Of a DNA stretch of 64,000 nucleotides, positions 60,222-64,000 are shown piece after piece; the stretch's first letter is position 1, and each line of letters starts with the position of its first letter. The stretch comes from Nocardia exalbida NBRC 100660 (GTDB lineage Bacteria; Actinomycetota; Actinomycetes; Mycobacteriales; Mycobacteriaceae). The position numbers were made by a program, and so were the translations under genes. The DNA lies in NCBI RefSeq assembly GCF_000308575.1, contig NZ_BAFZ01000058.1:62001-126000 (forward strand). The letters run 5' to 3'. The notes beneath the pieces are model-generated. The model was not told the DNA's origin. It searched no databases and was given only the letters and a program-made list of their open reading frames with translations.

Positions 60222-60372
60222 GACGAGCGCGGTGACCACGTGATACACGCCCGGCCTGCGGGATCGCGTGACCGCGCCGGAGGCTTCCCAGCCGCGCGAG
60301 GAGGCGCGCTGGAGTCGTATCGTGTTGATGGACAATGCGGTATCGGTGAATCGGCGGCGATAGGTTGTCACC

Positions 60373-61337
60373 ATGAAGTGCTATGGCGTAACCGCGAGTA
60401 ATGCCGAATCGTGGACCGAGATCGCCAACAGCTTCGTTCCCATGGACTACCGCTACGGCGATCCGGACCGCTGGTATTCGGGGCTGACGGTTCAGGAGTC
60501 GGCCGTCTACCGGTTGTTGCGCTGGGAGCAGCGGGGAATCAGTACCTCCTACCGCACCCGGACGAATATCCGCCACGGTCCGTGTGACGACTTCTACTGG
60601 GTCGTCGTCCCCCAGCAGGGCGTGTACTCGGTGCGCTATCGCGAAGAGGAGACGCGAGCGCGACCCGAACAGGCCGCGGTGACCGCGCTCGACGATCTGT
60701 GCCAGATCCACATCCCGCTGTTGTCGGCCTACGCGTTCCAGCTGCCCCGTGCCGAACTGGACCATCGCGCGGGACCGCTCGCCGAACGCGGTATGACGAT
60801 CGACCTGAATTCCGGACTGGGCCGGATCACCCAGACGATGATCCGTAGCACCCACGACGAACAGGCGAATCTGTCCGACCTCGAATTCAACGCGGTCTGC
60901 GACCGGATCGCGGAGTTGCTCAGCCTGATCTCGCTCGGCGAGACCGGTCCGCAGCGAGCCCACCACGCCCATGTCGTCGCGCAATCCGGCAGTACGTGCG
61001 AGCCAATGTCGGCCGGAGTGACGTGCGCCTGCCCGCGGTGGCGCACGCGCTGGGCTGGTCGCCCCGGCAGTTGCGCTCGGTATTGCAGCAGGCCGGCACC
61101 ACCTACCGCGACGTGCGGCGCGACGAAGCCCTGCGCGCCGCACGCGACCTGCTCGAGGACCCGGCGCGGGAGGACGATCCCATCGGCGCGCTGGCGGTCC
61201 GCGCCGGATTCACCCCGGCATGGTTCTCCGCGGCGTTCAAGGCGCGTTTCGGTGAGACGCCGCGGGCCTTCCGGCGGCGCCGAGCGGCGGAACGCGCCCT
61301 GCCGGGCGACGCGCGTGAGCCGGTGCCCACATCCTGA
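60373..61337 (+). pseudogene. AraC-family regulator interrupted by a one-base frameshift
   Basis: The first frame runs from ATG 60373 (MKCYGVTASNAESWTEIANSF) through an AraC-like N-terminal domain to GETGPQRAHHAHVVA near 60980. The AraC helix-turn-helix (HTH_18) continues in another frame as IRQYVRANVGRSDVRLPAVA, GWSPRQLRSVLQQAGTTYRDV and ALAVRAGFTPAWFSAAFKARFGETPRAFRRR to the stop at 61337. Adding back one G near 60979-60981 restores a single protein of about 321 aa. The first frame alone gives an Arg/Pro-rich nonsense tail. Real inactivation or a sequencing error. Confidence 0.82.
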
Positions 61338-61355
61338 ACCGGACGACATCCGGAA

Positions 61356-62228
61356 TCAGGCGGGCAGCAGGCTGATCGAGAGGTCGCGCAGCCGGGCCGC
61401 GTCGGCGATCACCCGGTATCCCGCCACCCGGTCGCCGCGCACCGTGACGGTGAGCGCCAGCAGCAGCCTGCCGTGCGGCGCGACCACGACGCCGGGGTGA
61501 CCGTCCACCAACGCGAGCGCCGCCACCTGTGCGCGCCGCCGGAGCAGCACGGTCTCTTCGGCCACCGAAGCCGCGCCGCGTACGGTCGTGGCCACTCCGT
61601 CGGGAAGCGCGGCGGCTTCGGCGGTGCGGACCACATCGGGCGCCAAGACGGCCAGGAGCGCGTCGAGGTCGCCGTCGCGTGCCGCGCCGAGAAACGCGTC
61701 GACGACATGCCGCTGCGCGGTGAGTTCGGGGGTGGCATCGGCATCCCGCACGCGGTGGCGAGCCCGGCTGGCCAGCTTCTTGGTGGTCGGCGTCGTGCGT
61801 CCGACGATCGGCCCGATCTGGTCGAACGGCACCGCGAACAGGTCGTGCAGGACGAACGCGACCCGCTCGTCGGGGCCGAGCCGGTCCAGCACCACCAGCA
61901 GTGCCCGGCCGACCGAGTCGATCAGGACTGCCTCGTGCTCCGGTTCGTTCTCGTCGGCGCCGCTTTCCAGCCGTGCGGGGTGGTCGAGCGGTTCCTCGCG
62001 CCGCGCGGCCCTGGCGCGCAGCAGGTCCAGGCAGATCCGGGACACGACGGTGGTGAGCCAGCCCGGCAGGTTCCGGACGTCCTCGACGTCGTGGCGGGCC
62101 AGCCGCAGCCAGGTCTCCTGCACCGCGTCCTCGGCCTCGCTGGGTGAGCCGAGCATGCGGTAGGCGACCGCGTGCAGGTGGCCGCGCTGGGACTCGAATT
62201 CCCGCGCGAAACCGTCTTCGGTGGGCAT
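61356..62228 (-). CDS. ECF sigma factor, SigJ family
   Basis: The 290-aa protein has sigma-70 region 2 (FESQRGHLHAVAYRMLGSPSEAEDAVQETWLRL, about 10-45) and region 4 (ALLVVLDRLGPDERVAFVLHDLFAVPFDQIGPIVGRTT). A C-terminal SnoaL/NTF2-like domain of about 110 residues follows, as in SigJ of M. tuberculosis (stress and stationary phase). GGAAAGGTGACC precedes ATG 62228. It is divergent from a DoxX gene, a common arrangement in which the sigma factor may direct that promoter. Confidence 0.92.
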   Translation of the reverse strand: MPTEDGFAREFESQRGHLHAVAYRMLGSPSEAEDAVQETWLRLARHDVEDVRNLPGWLTTVVSRICLDLLRARAARREEPLDHPARLESGADENEPEHEAVLIDSVGRALLVVLDRLGPDERVAFVLHDLFAVPFDQIGPIVGRTTPTTKKLASRARHRVRDADATPELTAQRHVVDAFLGAARDGDLDALLAVLAPDVVRTAEAAALPDGVATTVRGAASVAEETVLLRRRAQVAALALVDGHPGVVVAPHGRLLLALTVTVRGDRVAGYRVIADAARLRDLSISLLPA

Positions 62229-62321
62229 CGGTCACCTTTCCGCTCCATGGTCCGTCATCGAGATGACGGATCGGACAGCGCCCAGGTGACCGGGCGCGCC
62301 ACCTGACGGAAGGGTATTGCG

Positions 62322-62669
62322 ATGGACATCGCTTACGTCGTCGCCACCGTGCTGGCAGCCGCGGCCGCATTGCTCGCGGCGGGCATAGACGTGGTCCGCG
62401 CCGAGTGGGTGCGGACGAACATGCGCGCCTACGGCGTTCCGGAGTCGTGGCTGACGCCTCTCGCGGTCGTCAAAGCGGTCGGCGGGGCCGGACTGCTGGT
62501 CGGCTTGGCGGTCCCGCCGATCGCGGTTGCCGCGGCGGCCGGGCTGGTCGGCTACTTCGTCGGCGCGGTGGTGACCGTGGTCCGTGCGCGGCAGTACGCC
62601 CACATCGGCTACCCGCTGCCATACCTGGCCCTGGCGGCCGCATCGCTGGGACTGTCCGTCGCGGCGTAG
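62322..62669 (+). CDS. DoxX-family membrane protein
   Basis: The 115-aa protein has four transmembrane segments: about 5-22, 45-63, 65-85 and 96-114. MDIAYVVATVLAAAAALLAAGIDVVRAEWVRTNM and LTPLAVVKAVGGAGLLVGL fit DoxX/DoxD-like proteins (PF13564 group), which include thiosulfate-quinone oxidoreductase relatives and stress-linked membrane proteins. It is divergent from SigJ by 93 nt and is probably in its regulon. Confidence 0.85.
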   Translation: MDIAYVVATVLAAAAALLAAGIDVVRAEWVRTNMRAYGVPESWLTPLAVVKAVGGAGLLVGLAVPPIAVAAAAGLVGYFVGAVVTVVRARQYAHIGYPLPYLALAAASLGLSVAA

Positions 62670-62691
62670 ATGCGCGGCGACGCGCGTGGCA

Positions 62692-64000
62692 CTACTCCGC
62701 GAGGATGAACTGGGCCGCCTGCTCGCCGATGAACACCGCGGGCGCGTGCGTGTGGCCCCGGATGAGCAGCGGCATCACCGAGGCGTCGGCCACCCGAAGC
62801 CCTTGGACGCCACGCACTTCCAGCCGGGGCGTGACGACGCTGGCGGAGTCGGTGCCCATGCGGCAGGTGCCGACCGGATGGTAGAGCGTGTGGGCGTAGG
62901 AGTTGAGCGTCAGTTCGAGCACGGCTTCCGGTTCCGCGGGCGCCTGGGGCGGGTAGATCAGCGGGCCGAGCACCGCCTTCATCGACGGCTCCGCGGCGAT
63001 GGCGGCGCACACCCGCAATCCGGCCATGATGGCGGCGCGGTCGGCCCCTGCGCTGTCGGACAGGTAGCGCGGATCGATCACGGGTTTGGCGGACGGGTCC
63101 GCGCCGGACAGGGTGATCCGTCCTCGGCTCTGCGGGCGCAGCAGCACCGTCGCCAGGATCACCCCGTGCTCGGTCGGGTCCTGAAGTCCTTCGTAGTAGA
63201 ACGGCGCGGGCGCGAACACCAGCTCCAGGTCCGGGAACTCCAGATCCGGGTTGCTGCGCACGAACCCGTACGCCTCGCCGACGTTCGAGGTGAGCATGCC
63301 GCGATGGCGGATCAGGTAGGCCAGCAGCTGACGCGGCCGCTCGGCGCCGAACAGCGAATCGCCCGCGACGCCGTAGCCGATGCCCGCGACGAGATGATCC
63401 TGCAGATTCGCGCCCACCTCCGGCGCGTGGTGGCGCACCTCGATGCCGTGGCGGGCCAGTTCGTCGCGATCGCCGATGCCGGAGAGCATCAGCAGTTGCG
63501 GGCTGTTGATCGCCCCGCCGCACAGCACGACCTCACGCCGCGCGGTCACCGTGTGCGTGCCGCCGCCGTGGCGGTACTCCACGCCCACCGCGCGGGTGCC
63601 GTCGAACAGCACCCTGGTGGCCAGCGCCTCGCTGCGCACCGTGAGGTTCGGACGACGCAGCGCAGGCCGCAGATAGGCGTCGGCGGTGCTCCAGCGGCGG
63701 CCCGCGCGCTGGGTGACCATGGTCTCGCTGAACCCCTCCGGCTGCGGGCGGTTGGGCGGCTCGACCTGGTAGCCCGCCTCCTGCACCGCGGCCAGGTAGG
63801 CGGCGGTGAGACCGCGCGGGCTGCGCTGACGGGAGACGTGCAGCGGACCGTCGGTGCCTTCGTCGGGGTACTGGGCGTTCTCCACGCGTTCGATGCGGCG
63901 GTACTGCTCGACCGCCGCGGCGAAACCCCACTCCTCGCCCGCCAGCAGCGCCCACTCGTCGTAGTCCGCCCGGAATCCGCGCACCCACATCATGGCGTTC
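62692..64000 (-). CDS. GMC-family oxidoreductase, 3' part only (5' end beyond the window)
   Basis: The reverse-strand frame is open to the window edge, where it reads [16 protein letters not shown], matching the conserved SxINAMxxxRG block of GMC flavoenzymes. The rest carries TYPICAL blocks: [29 protein letters not shown] lid, and a C-terminal [37 protein letters not shown] with [16 protein letters not shown]. About 435 residues are visible; the FAD-binding N-terminus is missing. It probably oxidises an alcohol such as choline, or a sterol or other alcohol. Confidence 0.9.
   Translation of the reverse strand, partial: NAMMWVRGFRADYDEWALLAGEEWGFAAAVEQYRRIERVENAQYPDEGTDGPLHVSRQRSPRGLTAAYLAAVQEAGYQVEPPNRPQPEGFSETMVTQRAGRRWSTADAYLRPALRRPNLTVRSEALATRVLFDGTRAVGVEYRHGGGTHTVTARREVVLCGGAINSPQLLMLSGIGDRDELARHGIEVRHHAPEVGANLQDHLVAGIGYGVAGDSLFGAERPRQLLAYLIRHRGMLTSNVGEAYGFVRSNPDLEFPDLELVFAPAPFYYEGLQDPTEHGVILATVLLRPQSRGRITLSGADPSAKPVIDPRYLSDSAGADRAAIMAGLRVCAAIAAEPSMKAVLGPLIYPPQAPAEPEAVLELTLNSYAHTLYHPVGTCRMGTDSASVVTPRLEVRGVQGLRVADASVMPLLIRGHTHAPAVFIGEQAAQFILAE

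Noticed and set aside
1..64000. CRISPR arrays, insertion sequences, prophage or tRNA genes
   Set aside because: No spaced direct repeats, transposase or integrase motifs, or cloverleaf-like sequences were recognised on reading; a covariance-model scan would be needed to exclude small RNAs.

Overview
This window is high-GC actinobacterial DNA with dense genes, frequent GTG starts, many ATGA start/stop overlaps and strong GGAGG-type ribosome binding sites. The gene content points to a mycolic-acid actinomycete, most likely Nocardia: fused HadA/HadB-type dehydratases, antigen-85-like esterases, LIP-family secreted lipases, a DUF2599 lipoprotein, an Rv1733c-like protein, a DUF3556 membrane protein, SigJ/DoxX, and XRE/DUF397 regulator pairs. 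This assignment rests on family recognition only; no database was searched.

Layout. 0-4 kb is a regulatory neighbourhood: small unknown proteins, a DUF574 methyltransferase, a DUF397 protein and an XRE/DUF5753 regulator, with related inverted-repeat promoters. 4-11.4 kb holds small enzymes, three secreted LIP lipases and a fused MaoC dehydratase. 11.7-15.2 kb holds two tandem XRE/DUF5753 paralogues and a TetR/Rv1733c-like pair behind a near-perfect palindrome. 15.4-24.9 kb is lipid-related: an acyl-CoA carboxylase beta subunit, an acyl-ACP desaturase overlapping an Ag85-like esterase, an LLM flavoenzyme, a second dehydratase that has lost its catalytic residues, a YdcF-like protein and a class-2 lipase. 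25.2-29.3 kb is a complete CUT1-type ABC importer operon.

29.35-34.2 kb is an aromatic-degradation cluster (MhpA-like hydroxylase, extradiol dioxygenase, TetR, amidohydrolase). A shared TGATG-N4-CATCA operator probably ties both of its operons to the TetR. 34.4-37.7 kb is a four-gene operon around a DyP-type peroxidase with a variant GxxDG motif and two proteins I cannot assign; this is the best candidate for an undescribed system. 37.9-40.7 kb holds two coupled membrane proteins and several very small genes. Next is an Ag85-like esterase whose promoter, leader and first codons resemble those of the 23.6 kb lipase. 42-46.5 kb resembles a drug-resistance set (DHA2 efflux pump, TetR, flavin monooxygenase, aminoglycoside nucleotidyltransferase-like protein).

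49.2-54.7 kb is a tightly coupled six-gene operon in which the biotin ECF transporter genes (bioY, bioM, bioN) are interleaved with two AMP-forming acyl ligases and a thiolase, behind a BioQ-like operator. The right end holds a PAP2 membrane protein, an amidase, a PucR-type regulator, an HAD-IIIC protein with a changed nucleophile, a frameshifted AraC regulator, SigJ/DoxX and the 3' part of a GMC oxidoreductase. Two genes (DUF3556 at 46.6-48.3 kb and AraC at 60.4-61.3 kb) are interrupted by single-base frameshifts. No tRNA, rRNA, CRISPR array, transposase or insertion sequence was seen.
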